From Mycobacterium xenopi (GTDB taxonomy: Bacteria > Actinomycetota > Actinomycetes > Mycobacteriales > Mycobacteriaceae), in the NCBI RefSeq assembly GCF_009936235.1, contig NZ_AP022314.1, positions 1,426,001 to 1,490,000 on the forward strand: a stretch of DNA of 64,000 nt, written 5' to 3'. The translations under genes and the position numbers were made by a program. Under the pieces are notes generated by a model. The model was not told where the DNA came from. It ran no database searches and saw only the letters and a list, made by a program, of their open reading frames with translations. Positions 17,248 through 25,657 of this stretch are shown here, one piece after another (position 1 is the first letter of the stretch; each line of letters starts with the position of its first letter).

Positions 17248-17801
17248 CTGCACCGCACTCCGGCAGGGCCGACAACCGCACCGGCGCAACGGAACCGGCG
17301 TCGGCATCCGAGCGCCGTGTCGACTGGTTTCGCGTGCTGGTCTATGGTCTGCTTCCCAGCCTCGCGTTGCTGCTTGCCATCGCGGCGGCTCTGTTGAAGT
17401 GGCACGACTCCTCTGACCGCAACATTGACCTCGCGCGCGCGGAATCGGTGCAGACAGCGAAGGATTCAGCGACGGCGCTGCTGTCGTTTACACCTGACAC
17501 GATCGATCAGCAGGTGCATATCGCGCGGGATCGGTTGACTGGCGGATTCCGTGACGCGTACATGCAAGTGACCCGGGAAGTCTTGATTCCCAATGCGAAA
17601 GAAAAAGGTGTTACGGCATCGGCCACCGTCCTTGCGGCCGCTTCGGTGTCGGCGACGCAAAACCACGCGTTAGTATTGGTGTTCGTCGATCAGACCGTCA
17701 CGATCGGTACTTCGCGACCGAACAACGCGACCTCCAGTGTCCGGGTGACGCTGGACAAGATCGGCGAGCGATGGCTGGTCTCCGGATTCGACCCGGTGTG
17801 A
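17244..17801 (+). CDS. Mce-associated membrane protein, second of pair
   Basis: A 185-residue paralogue of the preceding protein. A membrane helix at about residues 28-49 (L-V-Y-G-L-L-P-S-L-A-L-L-L) is followed by a domain with A-K-D-S-A-T-A-L-L-S-F-T-P-D-T-I, D-R-L-T-G-G-F-R-D and a final G-E-R-W-L-V-S-G-F-D-P-V. That last motif is common in Mas proteins. The ATG overlaps the upstream stop as ATGA, so the two are coupled and may form a heterodimer. EphC follows 13 bp downstream and probably belongs to the same transcript. Confidence 0.8.
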   Translation: MTAPHSGRADNRTGATEPASASERRVDWFRVLVYGLLPSLALLLAIAAALLKWHDSSDRNIDLARAESVQTAKDSATALLSFTPDTIDQQVHIARDRLTGGFRDAYMQVTREVLIPNAKEKGVTASATVLAAASVSATQNHALVLVFVDQTVTIGTSRPNNATSSVRVTLDKIGERWLVSGFDPV

Positions 17802-17814
17802 GAAGGATCAGGCG

Positions 17815-18720
17815 ATGACTGAACCAGGCTGGATCAACGTCCAGGCTCCCGAAGTCGAGCTGAAAGCCCTCACCTTGGGGCCTACCGACGGCCCGATCGC
17901 GTTGTGCCTGCATGGGTTTCCAGACACCGCTTATGGGTGGCGCAAGTTCGGGCCACGGCTGGCGGAGGCGGGTTGGCGGGTGGTCGCCCCTTTCATGCGG
18001 GGTTACGCCCCATCGTCGATTCCCACTGACGGCAGCTATCACATCGGGGCGTTGATGGACGATGCCCTACAGGTGCGCTCAGCTGCTGGCGGTACCACGC
18101 GCGACGTGGTGATCGGCCACGACTGGGGTGCGATCGCGGCGACGGGTCTGGTCGCCATGCCGGATAGTCCGTTCGCCAAGGCGGTGATCATGTCCGTGCC
18201 GCCGGCGGCGGCGTTTCGTCCCCTGGGTCGAGTGCCCGACGTTGGCCGGCTGCTCGCCAAGCTGCCGCGCCAAATGACCCGTAGCTGGTACATTCTCTAC
18301 TTCCAATTGCCCTGGCTACCAGAGCGCTCGGCGTCGTGGGTGGTGCCTCGGCTGTGGCGGCGATGGTCGCCGACCTACGACGCCGAGGAGGATCTGCGCC
18401 ACGTCGACGCCGCGATCGGCACCCCGGAGAGCTGGCGGGCCGCACTGGGCCCGTACCGCGCCACGATCCGTAACACCCGCCCGCCGGAACGCTACGCCGA
18501 ACTGCACCGATACTGGACTGCTGCACCGCTGTTGCCCAGCTTGTACCTACATGGTCGCGACGATGGCTGCGTCACAGCCGATTTCGCGCACTGGGCGGCA
18601 AGGGTCCTGCCCGACGGCAGCGACGTGGCGATCGTCGAACACGCCGGGCACTTCCTGCAACTCGATCAGCCGGAAAAGGTGGCCGAGTTAGTGCTGAGGT
18701 TCCTCGGTTCGGCCCGGTAA
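17815..18720 (+). CDS. ephC: Epoxide hydrolase-like alpha/beta hydrolase
   Basis: A 301-residue protein with epoxide hydrolase hallmarks: H-G-F-P-D at residues 33-37 (oxyanion H-G-x-P), nucleophile Asp103 in G-H-D-W-G, G-R-D-D-G as the acid region and His279 in H-A-G-H-F-L-Q-L-D. The enzyme would hydrolyse an epoxide through an Asp ester. Context and length fit Rv1124. Its ATG is 13 bp after the second Mas gene. Downstream, the conserved gene order is broken by the accessory island. Confidence 0.85.
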   Translation: MTEPGWINVQAPEVELKALTLGPTDGPIALCLHGFPDTAYGWRKFGPRLAEAGWRVVAPFMRGYAPSSIPTDGSYHIGALMDDALQVRSAAGGTTRDVVIGHDWGAIAATGLVAMPDSPFAKAVIMSVPPAAAFRPLGRVPDVGRLLAKLPRQMTRSWYILYFQLPWLPERSASWVVPRLWRRWSPTYDAEEDLRHVDAAIGTPESWRAALGPYRATIRNTRPPERYAELHRYWTAAPLLPSLYLHGRDDGCVTADFAHWAARVLPDGSDVAIVEHAGHFLQLDQPEKVAELVLRFLGSAR

Positions 18721-18888
18721 CGACACCTGTGAGAGGCACGACCTTATAGGCCGATTGGAGTTTTGTTGACTTCCCGAGTCATGTTTGGCCCCAAGGTTAT
18801 TCATATACCCTGAGCGGATTTGGATTAGTTAGTGTGGGGCAGTTAAGATATGCCGGATTGAGACGGATAAGCGAATCGCATTGGCCCG

Positions 18889-19449
18889 TTAGGGGCTGGT
18901 GGACGAGGGTGGGCTGGGTGTGTCGGTCTCGCTGATTCGGCAGTCTGATTTCGCAGATAGGGTGGAAGCTTTCTGGGTCCCGAATCGGAACTCGATGCCG
19001 TCTGGGCCTGCCAGGTAGATGTCATGGAAACCGGTCTGATCGTGAAAGACGCCGAATTGGGTGGCTCCAAAGGGTGCAACGCCGTCTTTGACGATCTGTA
19101 GGGCTTGCGGCCATTTGGCGTCGGGGATTGGACCGCTAAAGACGATCAGCTGGTAAACCTGTTTTGCGCGAATATGGGGGTACTCGCTTCCGCAGCCGTT
19201 CCATGAATTTTCTTCGAAGTTCCAGGTCAGGCCAGGCACCAGGGCGATGATGCTATCGGCCATTTGGCGCATAGCGCCTTCGTATTGGGCTCGCGCAGCT
19301 TCCAACGACGGTTTGGATCGTATTTGGTTCTCCCGCTGTGCGGTCTGTTCTGTGCTCATGCTTGGGTTCCTTACGCCGTCCGGATTTGTCCCGCAGGCGG
19401 TTGCTAGCAAACAGAACGCGAAGGCGAACCATAGGGTTGACCAACGCAT
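18889..19449 (-). CDS. LppA-like lipoprotein, cassette A
   Basis: A 186-residue predicted lipoprotein. The N-terminus M-R-W-S-T-L-W-F-A-F-A-F-C-L-L-A-T-A-C has a hydrophobic core and a lipobox-like A-T-A-C with Cys19. The mature part contains R-S-K-P-S-L-E-A-A-R-A-Q-Y, V-P-G-L-T-W-N and G-A-T-Q-F-G-V-F motifs shared with cassette B and with LppA/LppB/LppP-type proteins. It would be anchored outside the cytoplasmic membrane. Its ATG overlaps the hydrolase stop by 1 bp, so the two are coupled. An immunity role is inference. Confidence 0.75.
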   Translation of the reverse strand: MRWSTLWFAFAFCLLATACGTNPDGVRNPSMSTEQTAQRENQIRSKPSLEAARAQYEGAMRQMADSIIALVPGLTWNFEENSWNGCGSEYPHIRAKQVYQLIVFSGPIPDAKWPQALQIVKDGVAPFGATQFGVFHDQTGFHDIYLAGPDGIEFRFGTQKASTLSAKSDCRISETDTPSPPSSTSP

Positions 19450-19928
19450 TAGTAGCCTCCGCCAAGCAGGTTAGGCGCGATCGGAGTTTGCGGTGGTGGA
19501 GATAGTTGCGGTGTGGCTAGCACTTTGTTGTCGGGTAAGCCCGCGACGATGGCGGCGAAGTTGTACTCGGACATGCGCAGAATATCCTGTCCGTCCGGAG
19601 CGTGAAAAAGCCGCGCGTAGTCGGCGTGGTCATGCACCCCGGCACGATAGATGCCCGCCGGATCGAGGCCGGCTTGCGAGGACAATTGAGGGAGCATGCC
19701 TTCATAGGGGTTGGGCCCCCAATCGTGTAACGGCGCCAGTGGCGCAGCTCCCTGCACGATGGGGTCAGTGGGTGCGCCCATCACGTAGGCGTGGCCGGAA
19801 CCGAGCCCGAGCTGGGCGGGATCCTTCAACTCGAGACCGGGCGACCCGTAGAACACCACGTCGTTGACCGGGTGTAGGCCTTGCGCGTTGAGTTGCTGCA
19901 ACTCTAGTGGCGAGGTTAGGGATCCGTA

Positions 19929-19934
19929 GGAGTG
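19929..19934. repeat. Target-site duplication, left copy
   Basis: GGAGTG directly before the mobile element. It is identical to 23275-23280 on the other side. On the minus strand it encodes the His-Ser of the hydrolase GHSYG motif. Confidence 0.85.
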
Positions 19935-20095
19935 TTGCGCGTCACTCTGGATGACGATGATGGCGTCATTGGGGTTGACGACGAGCCGATGATGGGAACG
20001 GCCCCGCTCGGTGTGGTGAGCGGGGCGGTGGTGGGCGTGGTGACGGGATGCTCGTCGGGTTGATGTGGTGCTGGTTGTGTTGACGCGGATCGGGT

Positions 20096-20911
20096 TCAGT
20101 CCGCGGCGATTTCGCTGATCGCGATGCGGGCGGCCTTTTCGTCGACGATGGCGTGATCGGCGGCGAATGCGGCGGTCAGTGCGTGCAGGGCGAGGTTGTT
20201 GACTGCGCGGGGATGGCCACGGGAGGCGTTGTGGATCAACCCGATCGCGTCCTCGGAGAACAGCGTGTCGGCTCGGCCGGCAATCTTGCAGTGATGCCGT
20301 ATGTAGTCGGCGGTGTCGGCGCCGCTCATTCCGGCGATGGTGTAGCGGACCGCGATGCGCTGATCCAACGCTGCCAGCACCCCGAGCCGGAGCCGGTGGC
20401 GCAGGCTGGGTTGGCCGACCAGGATGACTGCGAATGGGGATCCGCTGTCCATGTCGTGGTTGGTCAGCAGCCGGATCGCTTCGAGCTGGTGGTTATCCAG
20501 CAGGTGGGCTTCGTCGATGACCAGCACGGGGTTGCGTCCTCGTTCGGCGTGTTCGCTGGCCAGCGCCTCGGCGGCCTGTGGGGCCAGGGCGGATTTGTGG
20601 TAGGCGGGGGTGTGCCCGAGGGTGGCCACGATGTGGGTGAGCATGCCGCGCACCCCGATGGTGGGGTTGGCCAGGTAGATGAATACGTGCCGGGAGGGAT
20701 CCAGGTTGGCCGTGGCGGCCCGCACGGCCACGGTTTTGCCGGCGCCGACCTCGCCGGTGATCACCCCGATCGCGCGCTGGTCCACACACCAGGTGATGCG
20801 GGCCACCGCTTCACCGTGGCCGGCGTGGCGATGCAGCATCCCCGGTGCTAGGTCACGCCCGAACGGCATCCGGGTGAATCCCCAATGTGATTGCAGCCGT
20901 TGAATACTCAC
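20096..20911 (-). CDS. AAA ATPase, ExeA/TniB-like transposition protein
   Basis: A 271-residue ATPase. Walker A is G-E-V-G-A-G-K-T near residues 54-61, Walker B V-L-V-I-D-E-A-H, and sensor-like V-G-Q-P and R-G-H-P-R-A-V-N-N-L motifs follow. Such proteins select or mark target DNA and activate the partner DDE transposase. The start overlaps the transposase stop by 4 bp (ATGA), so they are coupled. Confidence 0.88.
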   Translation of the reverse strand: MSIQRLQSHWGFTRMPFGRDLAPGMLHRHAGHGEAVARITWCVDQRAIGVITGEVGAGKTVAVRAATANLDPSRHVFIYLANPTIGVRGMLTHIVATLGHTPAYHKSALAPQAAEALASEHAERGRNPVLVIDEAHLLDNHQLEAIRLLTNHDMDSGSPFAVILVGQPSLRHRLRLGVLAALDQRIAVRYTIAGMSGADTADYIRHHCKIAGRADTLFSEDAIGLIHNASRGHPRAVNNLALHALTAAFAADHAIVDEKAARIAISEIAAD

Positions 20912-22367
20912 GCCGACACCTCACCTTCTGGATTGTCATCGACGGTGGGCTGAAGATCGTCGATGGATAGCTGACCGGGGATCTGGTCGTCCTGGCCGTA
21001 GAGGGCGTGATAGCCGATGCGTTCATCACCGCGCAGCTGCTCGTCGTGGGCGGCCGCGGTCAGCGCCAAATAGTCAATCCCCGTCGCCGCCGGCGGCTCG
21101 GGCTGAGGGGTCTCCGGTTTGGCCTTGGGGTGGGTGTGGCGGGAGATGGTGTGCGGCAGGGCTTTCCCGTAGCTCTTGTCCCGGTAGCGGACCTCCACGG
21201 TTTCCAAGTCGAAGGGTGAGAACACCAGCTCCACCTTGCGCCCCACCAGCGCGGGATCGACCTGGTAGGTGTTGGCGTGCAGCGACACGGTGGCGGTCTT
21301 GGTCACCACACGGTATTCCGACCACAAAAACGCCTCAGTTAGCTCGTCGGCGGTGGGCATCGCTGGTGTGCGCCCGAGCCGGTCCCAGCCGCCTCCCAGC
21401 GATCCAGCGGCGATTGGCCGGTCTCGGTATGCACACGGCGGTGGTATTCGGTTTCCACCCAGGCCACAAACAGCCGGTTAAGCTCCAACAGCGCGGTCGC
21501 GTGATCGACCCCGGCGGCGGCGAGGTCCTCGCCGCTGGTGTCGGTTACCTCGATGAGGAACTGTTCACGCACGCTGCGAAACCAGCGTTCGACCTTGCCC
21601 CGCCCTTGGGGCCGGCCAGGTGCCGAATGCACCAGGCGCACACCGAGTTTCGCGCACGCCCGCAACAACCACGCATCGACGAACGCGCTGCCGTTGTCCA
21701 CGTAGATCCCGGCCGGAACACCGCGGGCGGCCAACGCCGGGCGCAACGCGGCGGCCAGCCGCACGGCATCTTCGGCGAAGCCAAACCGATAGCCGACCGC
21801 CAGCCGTGTGTGGTCGTCGAGGAAAGCGAACAGGTAGGTCTTGCGGTCCCCGACCCGCGGCCCGTGTAGTGCGTCCCCGACCCACAGCTCATTGGGGTCG
21901 GCGGCCTCGAACCGGCCGAACACCGCCGCGGCCTCCCCGCCGCCCGGCCCCATCAGATCGAGCCGATGGAAGTGGCGCAGCAGCGTGGATTCCGAGGGCG
22001 CCCACCCGGTGGCGGTGCGCAGGATCCGAGCCACCTGCGCCACCGTGCGGGTCGGGTTTTCCCGCTTGAGCGACGCCGCCAGCTCCAGCACCTGCGCATC
22101 GGTGCGGGCCGCCAGCCGCCGCGGGGCCGGCACCAGCGCCTCACACCCGCCGGCGCGGTAGCGGCGGATCCAGCGATCCAGTGTCTCCCGCGAGATGCGC
22201 ACCTGGTTACCGAACGGGTCGGCATGGGTTTGGCCGGCGATCTCGCGCACCAGCTTGCCGCGCTGCTTGGTGGATAGCCCCTCGTCCAGGGCCGGGCAGA
22301 TCAGCTGATACCGGAATAGCCCGATCGCCTGCGCCCGCTCGCGGCGCTTGTGCTCCTCCAACGACAC
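20908..22367 (-). pseudogene. DDE transposase (rve / Mu C-terminal type), frameshifted
   Basis: An N-terminal helix-turn-helix region (S-R-E-T-L-D-R-W-I-R-R-Y) leads to an rve catalytic core with Asp in W-V-G-D-A-L-H-G, Asp in Y-V-D-N-G-S-A-F and Glu in G-K-V-E-R-W-F. After D-R-W-E-A-A-G near 21,390 the frame changes. The Mu-transposase C-terminal beta-barrel (T-A-T-V-S-L-H-A-N-T-Y-Q-V-D) continues in the -1 frame to 20908. The shift could be a single-base deletion or a programmed slip at GGGACC. A deletion is more likely, since relatives are usually single proteins of about 480 residues. Confidence 0.75.
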
Positions 22368-22481
22368 CCTTGGTTCTCCTCTCCAATCGAAGGCCTGCCC
22401 GAAACCGTTGCCGGGCAGGCGCCTTGGCGAGGATCACCGATCATCGCCCGCAGCGGCAGGGGCGATTCGTGTTGCGCAGCC

Positions 22482-23075
22482 TCAACTGCGTGGTGGCGAC
22501 CATCCCGGTGCCAGCAGCCGCCCGCCACTGCCCGCGACCACCACCCGCCCCGGCGTCACCGCGCCGCCCAACCCGACCGCACCGAACCGGAACCTGATCG
22601 CCGCGGTCGCCGCCTGCACCGCGGCCAGCACGTCGCGCCATGGGCACCCAGACCCGTCCGGGATCTGCACATCTACTCCAGCGGCCACGGCCACCCGCAA
22701 GAACCAATTCCAAATCACCTCGAGCCGATCAGCCGCCCGTCGTAGCCAGCCCCGCACCGTCGCCGCTGGTACGCCCAGGCTCGCGCCGATCCGGCGATGC
22801 CCAGCTCCCTCGGCGCGGGAGGTCAACGCGGCCCAAATCCGTTCCGCCGCATAAGCTCTGCGCAACAACACGGTCACCGGCAACAACACGTGGGTAACCA
22901 AACACGCCCGGCATCGTGCCCGCCGCGGCCGCAGCGGACCGCCCAGTCCCTCGACCCGCCGGACCCGGGCATACCCCCAGCCGCCCAGCACCCCATCCCG
23001 GCATGTCGGGCATCCGATCCCACCGCCCGCCAGCCGCGACTCGACGCCGACAACATCAGCCTCTACCGTCACCAT
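22482..23075 (-). CDS. DUF6431-like zinc-ribbon/helix-turn-helix protein of the insertion element
   Basis: About 197 residues with C-P-T-C near residue 23 and C-R-A-C about 32 residues later, a probable zinc ribbon. A helix-turn-helix segment follows, with H-R-R-I-G-A-S-L-G-V-P-A-A-T-V-R-G-W-L-R. This pairing is seen in accessory DNA-binding proteins of actinobacterial elements. Its role in transposition or regulation is unknown. ATG at 23075 or 23087 may start it; a gap of about 115 bp separates it from the transposase start. Confidence 0.6.
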   Translation of the reverse strand: MVTVEADVVGVESRLAGGGIGCPTCRDGVLGGWGYARVRRVEGLGGPLRPRRARCRACLVTHVLLPVTVLLRRAYAAERIWAALTSRAEGAGHRRIGASLGVPAATVRGWLRRAADRLEVIWNWFLRVAVAAGVDVQIPDGSGCPWRDVLAAVQAATAAIRFRFGAVGLGGAVTPGRVVVAGSGGRLLAPGWSPPRS

Positions 23076-23274
23076 CGGTGCCTCCAAGCACTAACAGCGC
23101 GGCACCCCGCAAGCCCGCCAAGACTTCAGCGGGGTGTCGCGCACCCACCAGTTCCTCGTCACACTGACGGTGCACACGAACAAGATCAACCCCGCGAACA
23201 AGCCGACAACCACATCGGCAAACTCAATGACGAACAAGACCGCCGTGGTCGTCACCCGGAGAGACGGTCAACAA

Positions 23275-23280
23275 GGAGTG
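23275..23280. repeat. Target-site duplication, right copy
   Basis: GGAGTG directly after the mobile element, matching 19929-19934. Joining the two flanks through a single copy restores the codons for G-H-S-Y-G-S in the hydrolase gene. Confidence 0.85.
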
Positions 23281-23691
23281 GCCGAGCAACGTCAAGTGCG
23301 CCGTAGGGTTATTGGCGCGTACATGCTGCAGATATGACGAGAGGTTTGCAGCTCCCGCCTGGGCCCGGTCGTCGTGAATCGTCCGCCAAATATCACGCGG
23401 GCTTCCTGTGTCGCGCGGGTTTGCTGGTGGGTCATAACCCATAAACGCGATTGTCGACACCGAGCCTGACTTACCGGCGTTGCGTAGCTGTTGGGTGGCT
23501 TCTTCGCGGAGGCTACGGGCTTCTTTCACCATATCGTCCAGCGTGGTCCGGGTGCTCGAACCGAGACCTGGCACGGTACGGAGATATTGCTGGCAGTGTC
23601 GGGGTTGCCCACAGCAACAGCCGAACGGACTTTCTCGTTGGAATCTGAGGGAATGTCGAGTTGAGTCAAGTACGTCTCCGGTGCTTCACCG

Positions 23692-24853
23692 AGCGCTCTG
23701 TCGATGGAGTCGAATTCGGCCATGCGGTTGTGGGCGGCGTCTAACTGATCCTTCAATCCCTGGAGTTCCGCACTGTTACCGCCGTGTGCCGCCAGCCGGT
23801 CATAGCGCCCCTGCAGCTCATCGATGTGGTGCTGGTGTTTGGCGCGTTCGTCGCGGAGCCGCGCTTGGTTCGCATCGCTTTCGCGCTGAGTGGGAGTAAG
23901 CCCCTGCGGGCCGATGGGCGGACCGGCATCGGTCGGGATAGGTGTGTCGCCGTCAGCCATGTTGATCGCGGCGGCTAGCTCCGAGTCGACCGCGTTGGCC
24001 TCCGCCAAGATCTCATCCAGCCTGGGCTGTAGCTGCTCTTCGGCGATGAGGGCCTCTATTGGCAAACCCTTGAACGTCGAACTCGGTACAACCGCATTGG
24101 TCATCGGGTCGATCGTCATCTGAAGCGCAGCCGCATCGGCCCGTAATTGCCGTAACTTAGCCTGCACGTTTTCGATGCCGTCGGCGGCTTGGTTGGCGGC
24201 TCGACCCACTGCAAGCGCCTCGTTGCCATGGGCATCAAGATCTTTGCGGATCTGCGCGTTTTGGTGTTTCCTGGCTTCGGCCGTTTGACCTTCCCAGGTG
24301 TCGAAGACGGCAAGCGATCCCAGTTGGCGCGACACGTCCAGGGTGGCCTGTCCGCGTGCGGTGGCCACATGAAACACCTCGCGCAAGGCCTCGGCGTTCC
24401 ACCGATCAATATCGGCCACCGTCAACGTCACGGTTTAATCCCGAGCGGTGCCGGCGGCCCCGTTCCCGTACTCGGCGACGGCGCGTAGCTTCTCAGCGTT
24501 CGCACGCTCCATCGCCGCGAAATCACGGGCGTCATTGTGCAGGCTCAGCGCATGCTCACCGACCATTGTCAGCAACGCCTGGGACGTGGTCAGCCAGGCC
24601 GTCAGCCGGGCATTCAGCGCTGCCGCAGAACTCCCGACCCAGCCGGTCTGCGCCGCCTCCATCCGATTGTTCGACGACACATGAGCAATCGCCAAGTCTT
24701 CGCCCTGCCCGTGGGCATGCGCGGCAGAGTAGGCCAAGGTCTCCAAGTCGACCCGCAACTCGTCCTGAGCTGCCATGCCCGTTACCACCTCGCTCCGAAG
24801 CTGCTGAGTATCCCACACCAGTACCAGGAATTGGGTGCAAGTCACCCACGACG
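23692..24853 (-). repeat. Long direct repeat, copy A
   Basis: A 1,162-bp tract nearly identical to 29895-31054. It spans the presumed promoter, the whole WXG100-like gene and the first half of the hydrolase gene. By eye the differences are a few substitutions (for example one His/Leu and one Gly/Ser change) and a 2-nt indel. Identity drops abruptly at both ends. Confidence 0.9.
24435..24776 (-). CDS. WXG100-family protein, cassette A
   Basis: A 113-residue helical protein with a central G-W-V-G-S-S motif, i.e. W-x-G between two helices, at about residues 45-50, as in ESX/type VII substrates and partners. The C-terminus is charged and ends G-T-A-R-D. I see no clear Y-x-x-x-D/E export signal, so it may be a partner, not an autonomous substrate. 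It ends 3 bp before the ATG of the hydrolase gene, whose own N-terminus carries W-E-G, so the two could pair for export. An in-frame extension upstream is rejected. Confidence 0.78.
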   Translation of the reverse strand: MAAQDELRVDLETLAYSAAHAHGQGEDLAIAHVSSNNRMEAAQTGWVGSSAAALNARLTAWLTTSQALLTMVGEHALSLHNDARDFAAMERANAEKLRAVAEYGNGAAGTARD

Positions 24854-24944
24854 AGGCTGTCAAGTTAACGGTGCAACTGGAGTTGACCCCTGATGGTGGA
24901 CACCCGACTGGTGGGACTGCTGGTCCCGCGGGAAGGATGTCCGT

Positions 24945-25244
24945 ATGTCGGGCAAGCGTCGCAGGTACACCCCGGAGTTTCGGGAGCAGGCTGCCCGCTT
25001 GGTGATTGAGACCGGCCGCCCGGTGGCTCATGTAGCCGCGGAGATTGGTGTTGGTGAAGCAGTGCTGGGGCGTTGGGTGCGCCTGCAACGTCAAGGGGCT
25101 TCTTCTGGTGATACTGGCGCGGTGCTAGATGCTGATGAGCGCGCAGAGTTGGAGCGTCTGCGCCGTGAAAACGCTGAATTACGTTTGGACCGTGAGTTTT
25201 TGAAAAAAGCCGCGGCCTTCTTCGTCTGCGAACAGCACCGGTAG
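24945..25244 (+). CDS. IS3-family transposase OrfA
   Basis: A 99-residue protein with an N-terminal helix-turn-helix (Y-T-P-E-F-R-E-Q-A-A-R-L-V then G-V-G-E-A-V-L-G-R-W-V) and a leucine-zipper-like C-terminus (L-E-R-L-R-R-E-N-A-E-L-R). A6G at 25203-25209 near the end is the classical -1 slippery site that fuses OrfA to OrfB. The -1 frame reads on into the orfB sequence as expected. Confidence 0.9.
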   Translation: MSGKRRRYTPEFREQAARLVIETGRPVAHVAAEIGVGEAVLGRWVRLQRQGASSGDTGAVLDADERAELERLRRENAELRLDREFLKKAAAFFVCEQHR

Positions 25245-25657
25245 AAGCTTACCGGGTGATCGAGGCGGAGAAGGCCACCTACCCGGTTAAGCGGATGTGC
25301 GAGTGCCTGGAGGTGTCCCGGTCGGGGTTCTACAAATGGCGCAAATCCCGCGAGCGCGGTCCGACCCCGGCCCAGCAGCGGCGCGCCGAGTTGGACGCCA
25401 AGGTCGCCAAGTTCCACGCGGCCTCCGACGGCGTCTACGGCGCCCCGCGCATCCTGGCCGATCTACGCGATGACGGTGAGCGGGTCTCGCGCAAGACGGT
25501 GGCGGCCTCACTGCGCCGCCAAGGCCTGGCCGGGATCTGCCCCCGCCGGTTCGCGCCGGCCACCACGGTGGTTGACCTGGATGCTGCGGTGCCTAAAGAC
25601 CTGGTCAAGCGTCGTTTCGACACCGGGATCCTCAACCGGGTGTGGACCTCGGACATC

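Larger units (their letters stand above)
19935..23274 (-). mobile_element. Three-gene insertion element (DDE transposase, AAA ATPase, zinc-ribbon/HTH protein)
   Basis: A 3,340-bp element bounded by GGAGTG duplications. Both ends begin TTG when read inwards and share imperfect repeats: GTCTCTCCGGGTGACGA at one end against GTCACTCTGGATGACGA at the other, and GTCATTGAGTTTG against GTCATTGGGGTTG further in. It encodes, in order on the minus strand, a DUF6431-like protein, a Mu/rve-type DDE transposase and an ExeA/TniB-like ATPase. Transposase plus AAA ATPase resembles Tn552/Tn5053-type systems more than a simple IS. The transposase is frameshifted, so this copy is probably immobile. Confidence 0.85.
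19449..24431 (-). pseudogene. WXG-domain alpha/beta-hydrolase (DUF1023) gene, cassette A, disrupted
   Basis: The gene runs from ATG at 24431 to the stop at 19449 but is split by a mobile element (19935-23274). Removing the element and one 6-bp target copy, and restoring one base near 23,572, gives exactly 546 codons, which confirms the reconstruction. Residues 1 to about 110 form a WXG100-like helical region with F-D-T-W-E-G. A long helical linker follows, then the hydrolase domain with F-M-G-Y-D-P-P-A-N and L-L-G-H-S | Y-G-S, the insertion falling in the nucleophile motif. Not expected to make active product. Confidence 0.85.

Noticed and set aside
21360..21400. Programmed -1 frameshift in the DDE transposase
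   Set aside because: GGGACC is not a recognised strong slippery heptamer, no stimulatory structure was identified, and relatives are usually single-frame; a plain deletion is simpler.
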